DNA of 8,508 nt from NCBI GenBank assembly GCA_937996605.1, contig CALKVB010000172.1:1-8508 (forward strand), written 5' to 3'. Below are positions 1-7,500 of the stretch, piece by piece. The notes under the pieces were generated by a model. The model made no database searches. It was not told the origin of the DNA and saw only the letters and a program-made list of their open reading frames with translations. This DNA comes from an uncultured Oxalobacteraceae bacterium (lineage in GTDB: Bacteria > Pseudomonadota > Gammaproteobacteria > Burkholderiales > Burkholderiaceae_D). Position numbers and translations under genes: made by a program. Each line of letters starts with the position of its first letter. The first letter of the stretch is position 1.

Positions 1-2018
1 CTTTGGATGAAACGGGTCTAACAGCCAGCACTCACAAATGCGCTGCCAAAAAACTGCACCAAGAATCCTTTCCGCTCATTACCTGGTGTCGTGCGCCGAT
101 GTCGTCAGAACTTGAAAGCAGTACGGTAGCTAGTTCAAGCAATCTCATCTCACCGGCCTTAATTCTGCAAGCCGACCGCACGCATGTGTTGGTGGTGGAG
201 CAAACCGACAGCGCCCCACGAACCATCACGCTAGAGCAATTTCAATTACGCTATACCGGCCAAATCACCCGTGTTATTCCAAAAATAGATTCCGGTATCG
301 ACGCCGACAGCGCAGAACAAGAACGCCAAGCGCGACGATTTGGCTTTAGTTGGTTTATCCCCGAACTCTTAAAACACAAAAAACTCTGGCAAGAAATCTT
401 GCTGGCCTCTTTAGTGATTCAACTCATCGCACTAGCAACACCACTTTTCACCCAAGCCATCATCGACAAAGTCGTCGTCCATCGCACTCAAAGTACCTTA
501 ATTGTGATTGCCATTGGCATGTTGGTTTTTATGATTTTCTCCGGAGGTTTATCGTGGCTGCGACAATACTTAGTCCTGCACACTGGCAATCGGGTTGATG
601 CGGTTCTAGGTTCTGCCGTATTTGAACGCCTGTTTAAACTTCCCCCACTGTACTTTCAGCATCGTTCCACTGGCGTGATCTCGGCTCGTATGCATGGCGT
701 AGAAACCATACGAGAATTCATCGCCAGTGCTGCGGTGACGATCATTCTCGATCTGCCATTTCTATTGATCTTCGTGGCGATCATGTTCTATTACAGCGTG
801 ACCTTGACCTTGATCGTGTTAGCCATACTCGCCGTGATTGTAACGCTCAGCGCCATCGTCGCCCCGATGTTTCAAACCAAGTTACAACAACAATTTCAAC
901 TCGGCGCCCGCAATCAAGCTTTTATGACCGAATACATCGTCGGCTTAGAAACGGTCAAATCACTGCAACTAGAACCCCAATTGAATAGCAAATACAGCGG
1001 CTATTTAGCCAGTTATCTGCAAGCTGGTTTCGACACCAAACAACTCGCCAATACCTATAACACTGCCTCCAATCTGCTAGAGCAAATCATGACTTTGCTT
1101 ATCCTCGCGATAGGTGCTTACACCGTCATGCATAGCACTGAATTCACGATAGGGATGCTGGTCGCCTTTCAAATGTTCTCAGGACGTTTATCACAACCCA
1201 TGTTGCGCTTAGTCGGCTTATGGCAGCAGTTTCAACAAGCCCGTTTATCGGTGGATCGCCTGGGTGATTTGATGAATGCGCCGACAGAACCGTATTCCAT
1301 GGTGCCAAGTCGTGACGGTAAAAAGAGTGGCGAAGTGCAGATAGAACAAATCGCCTTCAAATACGCCGAAGAATTACCCTTGGTCTATGACAATCTCAGC
1401 CTGACAGTAGAACCCGGTCAAACCATAGGCATCATGGGACCATCCGGTTGTGGCAAAAGTACGCTCGCCAAACTACTGCAAGGCTTCTACCAACCGACTG
1501 CGGGACGTATTCTGGTAGATGGCGTCGATATCCGCTATTTATCTGCCAACGAGTTACGCGCTCACTTTGGCGTGGTACCCCAAGAGACCACCTTATTCTC
1601 CGGCACCATTTACGACAATCTACAAATGGCCAGTCCAGACGCCAGTTTCGAGCAAATCGCTGCCGCCTGCAAAATGGCCGAGATCCACCAAACCATAGAA
1701 GCTCTCCCTAAAGGCTACCAAACCGAAATCGGTGAACGTGGTGCAGGCTTATCTGGCGGACAAAAACAACGCATCGCCATCGCCCGAGCATTACTCAAAC
1801 GCCCCAGCATCTTAGTCTTTGACGAAGCCACCAGTGCTTTGGATACTCACACCGCAGAACACTTTGCGCAAACCATCAACAACCTGCGCGGCAAGGTCAC
1901 CATGCTCTTTATTACGCACGGCTTACCCAAAGGTCTACATGTTGACGCCGTGTATCGACTAGGTGCAGAGGGAGCACAACGTGTTGCGTTAGCGCCCGCA
2001 GTGAGTAGTCATACCTAG
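1..2018 (+). CDS. Type I secretion ABC exporter, HlyB family (5'-partial)
   Basis: Inner-membrane ATP-driven exporter of a type I secretion system, presumably moving the RTX protein encoded downstream. Numbering from the first complete codon (base 3): residues 1-95 are the second half of a C39-peptidase-like domain; 'ETGLT' and 'AAKKL' match the HlyB pattern, with His61 at the usual C39 histidine position. Residues ~115-400 are the transmembrane part, opening with FSWFIPELL and ATPLFTQAIIDKVVVHR, typical of HlyB/LapB. The ATPase domain follows: Walker A GPSGCGKST (479-487), Q-loop Gln527, signature LSGGQ (583-587), Walker B ILVFDEATSALD (Asp607, Glu608) and H-loop His639, so it looks catalytically intact. 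The frame is open to base 1, and alignment by eye with HlyB puts the real start about 35-40 codons upstream; the TTG at base 3 is probably an internal Leu codon. Whether the catalytic Cys of C39 is present cannot be seen. The membrane fusion gene starts 74 bases downstream. Confidence 0.95.
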   Translation, partial: LDETGLTASTHKCAAKKLHQESFPLITWCRAPMSSELESSTVASSSNLISPALILQADRTHVLVVEQTDSAPRTITLEQFQLRYTGQITRVIPKIDSGIDADSAEQERQARRFGFSWFIPELLKHKKLWQEILLASLVIQLIALATPLFTQAIIDKVVVHRTQSTLIVIAIGMLVFMIFSGGLSWLRQYLVLHTGNRVDAVLGSAVFERLFKLPPLYFQHRSTGVISARMHGVETIREFIASAAVTIILDLPFLLIFVAIMFYYSVTLTLIVLAILAVIVTLSAIVAPMFQTKLQQQFQLGARNQAFMTEYIVGLETVKSLQLEPQLNSKYSGYLASYLQAGFDTKQLANTYNTASNLLEQIMTLLILAIGAYTVMHSTEFTIGMLVAFQMFSGRLSQPMLRLVGLWQQFQQARLSVDRLGDLMNAPTEPYSMVPSRDGKKSGEVQIEQIAFKYAEELPLVYDNLSLTVEPGQTIGIMGPSGCGKSTLAKLLQGFYQPTAGRILVDGVDIRYLSANELRAHFGVVPQETTLFSGTIYDNLQMASPDASFEQIAAACKMAEIHQTIEALPKGYQTEIGERGAGLSGGQKQRIAIARALLKRPSILVFDEATSALDTHTAEHFAQTINNLRGKVTMLFITHGLPKGLHVDAVYRLGAEGAQRVALAPAVSSHT

Positions 2019-2060
2019 AGCATGAATCTACTCAACGCATCGCCATAGTTATAGCTCAAA

Positions 2061-2090
2061 CAAAGCAAAACGAAGCAAAACAAAGCAAAA
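2061..2090 (+). repeat. Three 10-bp tandem repeats in the leader of the HlyD-type gene
   Basis: Three consecutive decamers, CAAAGCAAAA, CGAAGCAAAA and CAAAGCAAAA, differ at one base and end two bases before the ATG at 2093. They occupy the place where a Shine-Dalgarno sequence should be. No AGGAGG-like element is visible; the best purine patch is GAAG inside the middle copy. Leaders that are A-rich and unstructured can still recruit ribosomes, so this may be the translation initiation region itself. Copy-number change would alter the leader length by 10 bases without touching the coding frame. Confidence 0.85.
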
Positions 2091-2092
2091 AA

Positions 2093-3523
2093 ATGAACCA
2101 AACAAATACCAACAACTCAGCACCAGAAACGCCAGCAATATCAAGCGCCCAAGTCATTCAACTACGCCCACCCACACGTTGGCACGACCCGCTACAACTT
2201 ATTCAAAACAAACCCCCCAGCCAAACAGGTCGCATTGTCCTTTGGTCGGTATCGATACTGGTCTTTATCCTCATCATCTGGGCGGCCTTTGGCAAGCTCG
2301 ACATCATTGTTAGTAGCGAAGGCAAATTAGTTCCCCAAACTTTAGTCAAAATCGTGCAACCCGCCGAGTCCGGCATCATTAAAGAACTCTTAGTCAATGA
2401 AGGTGACAGCGTCAAAGCAGGACAAGTCATTGCACGCTTAGATACCACCTTAGCCAACGCCGATCAAAGCAGCATCAGCAACGACCTGCGCGCTCAACAA
2501 ATGCAAGTGCGCCGACTACAAGCTGAACTCAATGATCAAGCTATGCAAAGCAAAGCAGGAGACGACAATGCGCTCTTCAATCAAATCCATAACCAATATC
2601 TAGCCCACAGAAAAACCTTACGCGATAATCTCGATCAAGAATTATCCCTACTTCAAAAGGCCGAACACGAACGTAAAAGCGCGCTAGAAATTTTAAGCAA
2701 ATACGAACAAATCCTACCTTCTCACAAAAAAACTGCTGACGCCTATACCGAGCTAGAAAAAGAAGGCATCGTCGCCAATTCGCAAAGCGCAGAAAAACAG
2801 CGTGCCGCCATAGAAACACAAAAGAATCTTGACGCCCAACAAGCTACAGTCGCAGCACTTAACGCGACCATCAACGCCCAACAAAAACGCCTCACCCAAA
2901 TCAAGAGTACCTATCAATCCGAACTACAAAAAGAACTTGCCGACCTTCAACAAAAGATCGGACAACTCCAACCCACACTTGATAAGAGCAATTACAAACG
3001 AGGTTTGATGGAGCTCAAAGCCCCTCAAGACGGCACAATCAAAGATATCGCCACCACCACGGTTGGTGCAGTAGTACAACCCGGCAGTGTCGTCATGACG
3101 CTTGTTCCCAAAGGCGAACAACTGTATGCCGACGTCAGTATCAAAAACGAAGACATCGGCTTTGTGGAAGTTGGTCAAACAGTCCAAATCAAAGTCGCCA
3201 CCTATCCGTTTCAACGCTTCGGGATGCTAAGCGGCAAACTCACCCATCTTAGTGCCGATGCGACTGAAGTTAACAAGCTCAATACTACAGCTAACAACTC
3301 CAATACCTCAGGCACAAATGAAAACACTGCTAGCACGAGCGCTACCTACAAGGCACGTATTCAATTGGATCAGCAGCGTTTGATCGACACACAAGGCAAG
3401 AAACATCAGCTCAATGCGGGGATGCAGATTGTGGCGGAGATCAATCAGGGAAGACGAAGTGTGCTGGAGTATTTGTTATCGCCTGTCCAGAAAACGGTGA
3501 ATGAGGCTGGGCGGGAGCGTTGA
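2093..3523 (+). CDS. Type I secretion membrane fusion protein, HlyD family
   Basis: Periplasmic adaptor that links the ABC exporter to an outer-membrane TolC-type channel. Of 476 residues, ~1-46 are a cytoplasmic tail (DPLQLIQNKPPSQTGR), ~47-66 a single membrane helix, 80-118 the first lipoyl-like half with NEGDSVKAGQVIARLD, and ~125-300 a long Gln/Ala/Glu-rich coiled-coil hairpin. Residues 306-340 are the second lipoyl half (LKAPQDGTIKDI, VVQPGSVVMTLVP), and 341-450 the beta barrel region with NEDIGFVEVGQ and KVATYPFQRFG. The C-terminus carries the family hallmark GRRSVLEYLLSPVQ at 453-466. Length is normal for HlyD/LapC proteins. An Asn/Thr/Ser-rich stretch at about 392-417 interrupts the barrel region. 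The ATG at 2093 is the only reasonable start: the frame is open upstream but has no ATG, GTG or TTG codon between the ABC stop and this point. No strong ribosome-binding site is visible. Probably in an operon with the exporter; the TolC partner is not in the window. Confidence 0.96.
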   Translation: MNQTNTNNSAPETPAISSAQVIQLRPPTRWHDPLQLIQNKPPSQTGRIVLWSVSILVFILIIWAAFGKLDIIVSSEGKLVPQTLVKIVQPAESGIIKELLVNEGDSVKAGQVIARLDTTLANADQSSISNDLRAQQMQVRRLQAELNDQAMQSKAGDDNALFNQIHNQYLAHRKTLRDNLDQELSLLQKAEHERKSALEILSKYEQILPSHKKTADAYTELEKEGIVANSQSAEKQRAAIETQKNLDAQQATVAALNATINAQQKRLTQIKSTYQSELQKELADLQQKIGQLQPTLDKSNYKRGLMELKAPQDGTIKDIATTTVGAVVQPGSVVMTLVPKGEQLYADVSIKNEDIGFVEVGQTVQIKVATYPFQRFGMLSGKLTHLSADATEVNKLNTTANNSNTSGTNENTASTSATYKARIQLDQQRLIDTQGKKHQLNAGMQIVAEINQGRRSVLEYLLSPVQKTVNEAGRER

Positions 3524-3532
3524 AATATTCGG

Positions 3533-3590
3533 GTGCTATTCGCATTGACTGCGAGGAAGCCAAGCAAATGAAGATGCTCGAAAATAGCAC
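3533..3590 (+). other. Inverted repeat in the gap after the HlyD-type gene
   Basis: GTGCTATT at 3533-3540 is the exact reverse complement of AATAGCAC at 3583-3590. A second short pair, GCAT (3542-3545) with ATGC (3574-3577), lies inside it, so the RNA could form an interrupted stem with a roughly 28-base apical loop. A T-rich stretch (GTTTTATT) begins six bases after the stem. It could be a weak terminator or attenuator separating the secretion genes from the cargo pair, or an operator, but the loop is large and the stem AT-rich, so a strong intrinsic terminator is unlikely. The rest of the 3524-3639 gap shows nothing convincing. Confidence 0.4.
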
Positions 3591-3639
3591 GTACTGTTTT
3601 ATTGTAAGGTAAAGATTTTTTAAGGTTTTGGGATATATG

Positions 3640-4194
3640 ATGGTAAATTTAATAACTAAACTTTGTGTTCTCATGAAGGTTGCTACATTAGATTCAATGA
3701 AAAAAATAGGTTTCTGGTTAATTTTTTTTGTGATTTTTATATCTGTGATGTTTATTGTTTTTTCTGGTTTTGTTGCGTCAACCCCTTCAGATTTATCAAA
3801 AAATCTTGTCTTTATCGTTAACGCTCAGCTGAATAAGCAAGACCTGGAAAATAATTTTGGTGTTTCTGCGGTTCGAGATGTTGACTCAAAATGCGGAATT
3901 CTAAGTTGGTTTGGTTCTGAAAGCGATTGTACTTTGATTGAAATTCCAGATCAGACTGTTCGTAGTCCGTTGTTTGATAAAGTAGTCAAAGTAGCCCTTT
4001 TTCCTTGTGATTTTACGTATTCACTTTCAGAGCACGATCGAACCGAATTGGAAATTTACTTTAATTGTAAGAACAAAAAACCAAGATTCAGAGTGATATT
4101 TCAAGTAGTTGCATTGTCAAAATCAAGGCCTGAAATTGACGTAACGATTATTGAGCGAAAATTTATCAGATCAATTGAAGTAAAAAATTATTAA
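3640..4194 (+). CDS. Small membrane-anchored protein of unknown function, next to the RTX gene
   Basis: I do not recognise this family. The frame encodes about 184 residues: a short N-terminus, one strongly hydrophobic helix at ~24-46 (preceded by MKKIGFW), then ~138 residues that should face the periplasm, or be released if the helix is cleaved. There is no lipobox Cys. The exported part has four cysteines (85, 97, 123, 143), enough for two disulfides, and an otherwise mixed hydrophilic sequence. Start choice is uncertain. ATG 3640 has GGA six bases upstream; ATG 3637 is equally possible; ATG 3697 would start exactly at MKKIGFW and give the most typical signal sequence but lacks a good ribosome-binding site. 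The stop lies 10 bases before the RTX start, so the two are probably co-translated. The gene is much more AT-rich than the exporter genes (lines from 3661 and 3721 hand-count to 19/60 and 15/60 G+C, against 31/60 at 1501). A role as immunity protein, accessory factor or chaperone for the RTX protein is inference only. Confidence 0.75.
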   Translation: MVNLITKLCVLMKVATLDSMKKIGFWLIFFVIFISVMFIVFSGFVASTPSDLSKNLVFIVNAQLNKQDLENNFGVSAVRDVDSKCGILSWFGSESDCTLIEIPDQTVRSPLFDKVVKVALFPCDFTYSLSEHDRTELEIYFNCKNKKPRFRVIFQVVALSKSRPEIDVTIIERKFIRSIEVKNY

Positions 4195-4197
4195 GGA
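4193..4197 (+). promoter_or_regulatory. Ribosome-binding site of the RTX gene
   Basis: AAGGA overlaps the TAA stop of the small membrane-protein gene and sits seven bases before the ATG at 4205. It decides between that ATG and the one at 4200, whose frame stops after eight codons. The overlap with the upstream stop codon suggests translational coupling of the two genes. Confidence 0.75.
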
Positions 4198-4204
4198 AAA
4201 TGAA

Positions 4205-4594
4205 ATGCCAGATTCAAAAGTTGTAATAAATCAAATCAATAAGGGAACCGATGGATCTAAGTTTGGACACGTTTGGGTTGTTGTTACGGACTCTAAGGGC
4301 GTAGATCATTCTTACGGCTTTGGTCCAAATGATATCCTCGTCGATCTTCCTATTTTCGGAGAGATACTTGCTCCTTGGTCCGAAGGCAAGGTCGAAACTA
4401 AAGACAATACGTTACATCCTAATCCTGACTTCTCGAAAGAGTATTCAATTTCCGACGCTCAAGTCCAAAAAATTATTAATTTTGCCGAGAAAGTTAAAGC
4501 GAATCCGGGCCCCTATAATTTGGAGGGGATGAACAATTGTACGACTTTCGCGACTAAAGTGTTAGTGAATGCTGGCGTTGTGCCTAGTGGCGGA
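4205..4594 (+). other. Domain: candidate circularly permuted papain-like (LRAT/YiiX/PPPDE-type) fold
   Basis: Residues 1-130 of the RTX protein. A histidine in a hydrophobic beta-strand context (GHVWVVVTD, His22) comes first, followed by HSYGFGP (His35), and about 90 residues later a cysteine at the start of a helix (YNLEGMNNCTTFATKVL, Cys112). In ordinary NlpC/P60 and CHAP enzymes the Cys comes before the His; the His-then-Cys order with N-C-x-x-F is the hallmark of permuted relatives such as LRAT, PPPDE and YiiX. These act as thiol peptidases, amidases or acyltransferases. Assignment rests on motif reading only. Confidence 0.5.
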
Positions 4595-7500
4595 ATGCTT
4601 CCCGCGATACCATCTATGATTCCAAATTGGGTGCGAGCAAAGGGTATTCAAAGTGGAAATATAAAACGTATCGCAAGCGGCCCGAGAGTGCTCAGAATAC
4701 CTGCTGGTGGGATTGGAGGAATTGGTGGCGGATGGGGAGCTAGTGGTATGGGGGGCGGGGCTGGCAACGCTGGGTCTGCTGGTACACGTCCGCCGGTAAG
4801 GGATCCTCTGGCTATAGATTTAGATGGTGATGGAATTGAAACAACATCTTCGCGTGATGGAACGATAATATTGTTTGATCACAATAATGATGGTATCAAA
4901 ACTGGTAGTGGTTGGATCAAACCTGATGATGGTTGGTTAGCAATCGACAAAAATGGGAATGGCACAATCGATTCAGGCAGGGAACTTTTGGGAGTAGATA
5001 CACTAAAAAAGAACGGGGAATTTGCTCAGAATGGGTTTGATGCTTTGTCCGACTTGGATGCGAATGGTGATGGCAAAATTGATGCGGACGATACGGAATT
5101 TAAGAATTTGAGAGTATGGCGGGATCTAAATCAAGATGGGGTAAGTCAAACCGGAGAATTGAGCACGCTTGCTGAGATAGGAGTGTTTTCGATTAATGTT
5201 AGTTCGATTGGTGGTCGACTTGATCTTGGAAATGGAAATGTTCAAACAGCTACTGGAACTTTTACACGTACAAGTGGATCAGCTGGGCAGTTGAGTGAAA
5301 CGACCTCAGCAGTTGCTAATTTAGACCTGCTAGTTGATACATTCTATAGAAAATTTGTCGACGCGATTCCACTTACTTCGCAAGCGGAATCGTTGCCTGA
5401 TCTCTTTGGTTCTGGTCGTGTCCGGAATCTGCGTGAGTCAATAAGTTTATCGCCTCGATTAGGAGATTTTGTCCAAATTTATTCGAACGTCACAACTCGC
5501 AGTCTTCAGATCGATTACCTCGACCAATTTATTCAATTGTGGGCGGATACTTCTGATATGAAGTCTTATCGGCAACAAGCTCTTGATTTGTCAGAAAGCG
5601 GTGTCTCGTTAAGCTACCATTTGGCCACTTACCTTCCCGGCAATGCTGATTATGAGAGTTTTATGCGAAAACTCGGTGTTGTGGAACGATTTATGGGGTT
5701 TTCATACGGCGGGCCGACGGGGGAGGCTCGATTCGAACATCTTACACCTTCCTCTGGGGCACTGTCGGTTACTCTTACTGGGGCGCAAATTGCATCGATA
5801 GAGTTGGCATACGATCGTTTAAAGTCAGATATTTATGAATCATTGCTTCCCCAAACTAGAATGCGTGGTTATTTGGATATTATGGACTCGTCGATTATTG
5901 AGGGAGACTTCTCTAATGAAAAAATTGAGGGCCGTTTTTTAGCTGAGATAAATCAGAAAGGGCGAGAGGGTATTGTTGATCTACTTGAGTTTGTGAGTTC
6001 AGTTGGTTCAAAGTCATTATTGGAGATGGGGTGGGACGCCAAAATTTTTATCTTTAAGCAATTGATGAGCTTTTCGAGTTCTCAAGTGGAATCATTTTCC
6101 CAAGAGATGACTGAATGGACTTTCAAATTTAATGAAGTTACACAGTCCTCTACTCAATCTTCGAAACGAAATGATATTTTAATCAGGAACATATTAAGCG
6201 AATTAGTTCGAGGTGATGATGGCGACGACTTTATTCTTACAGGAAATGGTAATGATTCGCTTTTTGGAGAAAATGGTAACGATTTTCTTTGGGGGGGCTC
6301 TGGCGACGATATTATGAGTGGTGGAAGTGGAGATAATGTGTATGCATGGGGATTAGGAAGTGGGAAGGATAGAATCGAAAGTTATAACGAAACTGTCGAT
6401 CATGTAGATAGATTATTAATTCTTGGATCTCTCGTAAGCACTGATCTTACGTTTAGGAGAATCGGCTCTGATTTGCAGATTTCTATCATAGGAAATAACG
6501 ATTCGCTTCGAATCAAAAATGCATTCAACAATTTGGATGATTCGAATTGGAATTCGATGATTGGCGAGATCATGTTCTCCAATGGATCTTCAATGAACGC
6601 CAATGACATTCAGGCATTGTCTTTGATTGGAAACTCACAGAAGGATTATCTGCGAGGCTTCATCGGCAATGATGTTCTTAACGGATTTGATGGTGACGAT
6701 CTGCTCGAAGGCGCTGCTGGCGATGATTTCCTGATCGGCGGTTTAGGCAACGATGTGTTGAAAGGTGAAACTGGAAATGATTTCTATCAATTTGAATTAA
6801 ATTGGGGCGCAGATACAGTAATTGATCTTACCGGGAAATCCATCATCCGTTTCGGCGCGGGTATCGGGCGAGATAACTTATCTATTACACGAGAAGGTGA
6901 CGATGTCACGATCACAGACGCCAGAAATAATAGTTCTATCTTTTTTACTGCTTATAGTCGGGCAGGTGATCAGGCGTATTTGAACTCGGAAATTCAATTC
7001 GACAATGGTGATAAATTGACCTTGCGTGATTTCCTTATCGCGAAACTAACCTGCACTAACGGTAATGACACGATTCGGGGAACGAGTCTTGACGACACGA
7101 TTGTTGGCTTGCGTGGAAATGATACTTTAGTCGGCAATGTCGGTGATGATTTCTTGCAAGGTGATCCTGGCGATGATTTCCTCGATGGCGGTGAAGGCAA
7201 TGACACGATGTTTGGCGGTAGTGGTAATGAGATCCTGTTAGGTGGATCAGGTAACGACACTTATCGCTTTGGTCGCAATCAAGGAAGTGATTTTGTGATT
7301 GATCGAACCGCAGGAGTAGGTGTCGGAGGTGAAGATAAAATCGTGTTGGATGCCGATGTCTTGCCAGTGAACGTCAGTTTGTATCGCACGTCTAGTGTGA
7401 ACTCTGCCTACTATAACGCCAATAATGTCGATGACTTGATTCTCGTGATCGATGGTTCTAACGAACAACTATGTATTGCCGATTATTTTTCTACTACCGA

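Noticed and set aside
2022..2048. Eight-codon upstream open frame in the leader before the HlyD-type gene
   Set aside because: No ribosome-binding site, and short frames like this occur by chance; nothing in its peptide suggests regulation.
3545..3575. Possible promoter with TTGACT as -35
   Set aside because: No acceptable -10 hexamer lies 16-18 bases downstream; the nearest candidates match at only about three of six positions.
3636..3641. TATGAT as a -10 element for a start at 3697
   Set aside because: No -35-like sequence at proper distance; overlaps the more likely start codons of the small gene.
4200..4226. ATG at 4200 as start of the RTX gene
   Set aside because: Its frame stops within nine codons; the ATG at 4205 opens the full-length frame.
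4320..4532. Alternative-frame + strand open frame of about 70 codons
   Set aside because: Overlaps the N-terminal domain of the RTX protein in another frame; basic, low-complexity product and no ribosome-binding site.
6400..6609. Reverse-strand open frame of about 69 codons
   Set aside because: Lies wholly inside the RTX coding frame, which is continuous and domain-bearing here; it resembles no known protein.
6994..7260. Reverse-strand open frame coding for a Pro/Ser-rich protein
   Set aside because: It is the antisense image of the GGxGxD repeats; its Pro-Ser-Leu periodicity mirrors Gly-Asp codons and it has no start context of its own.
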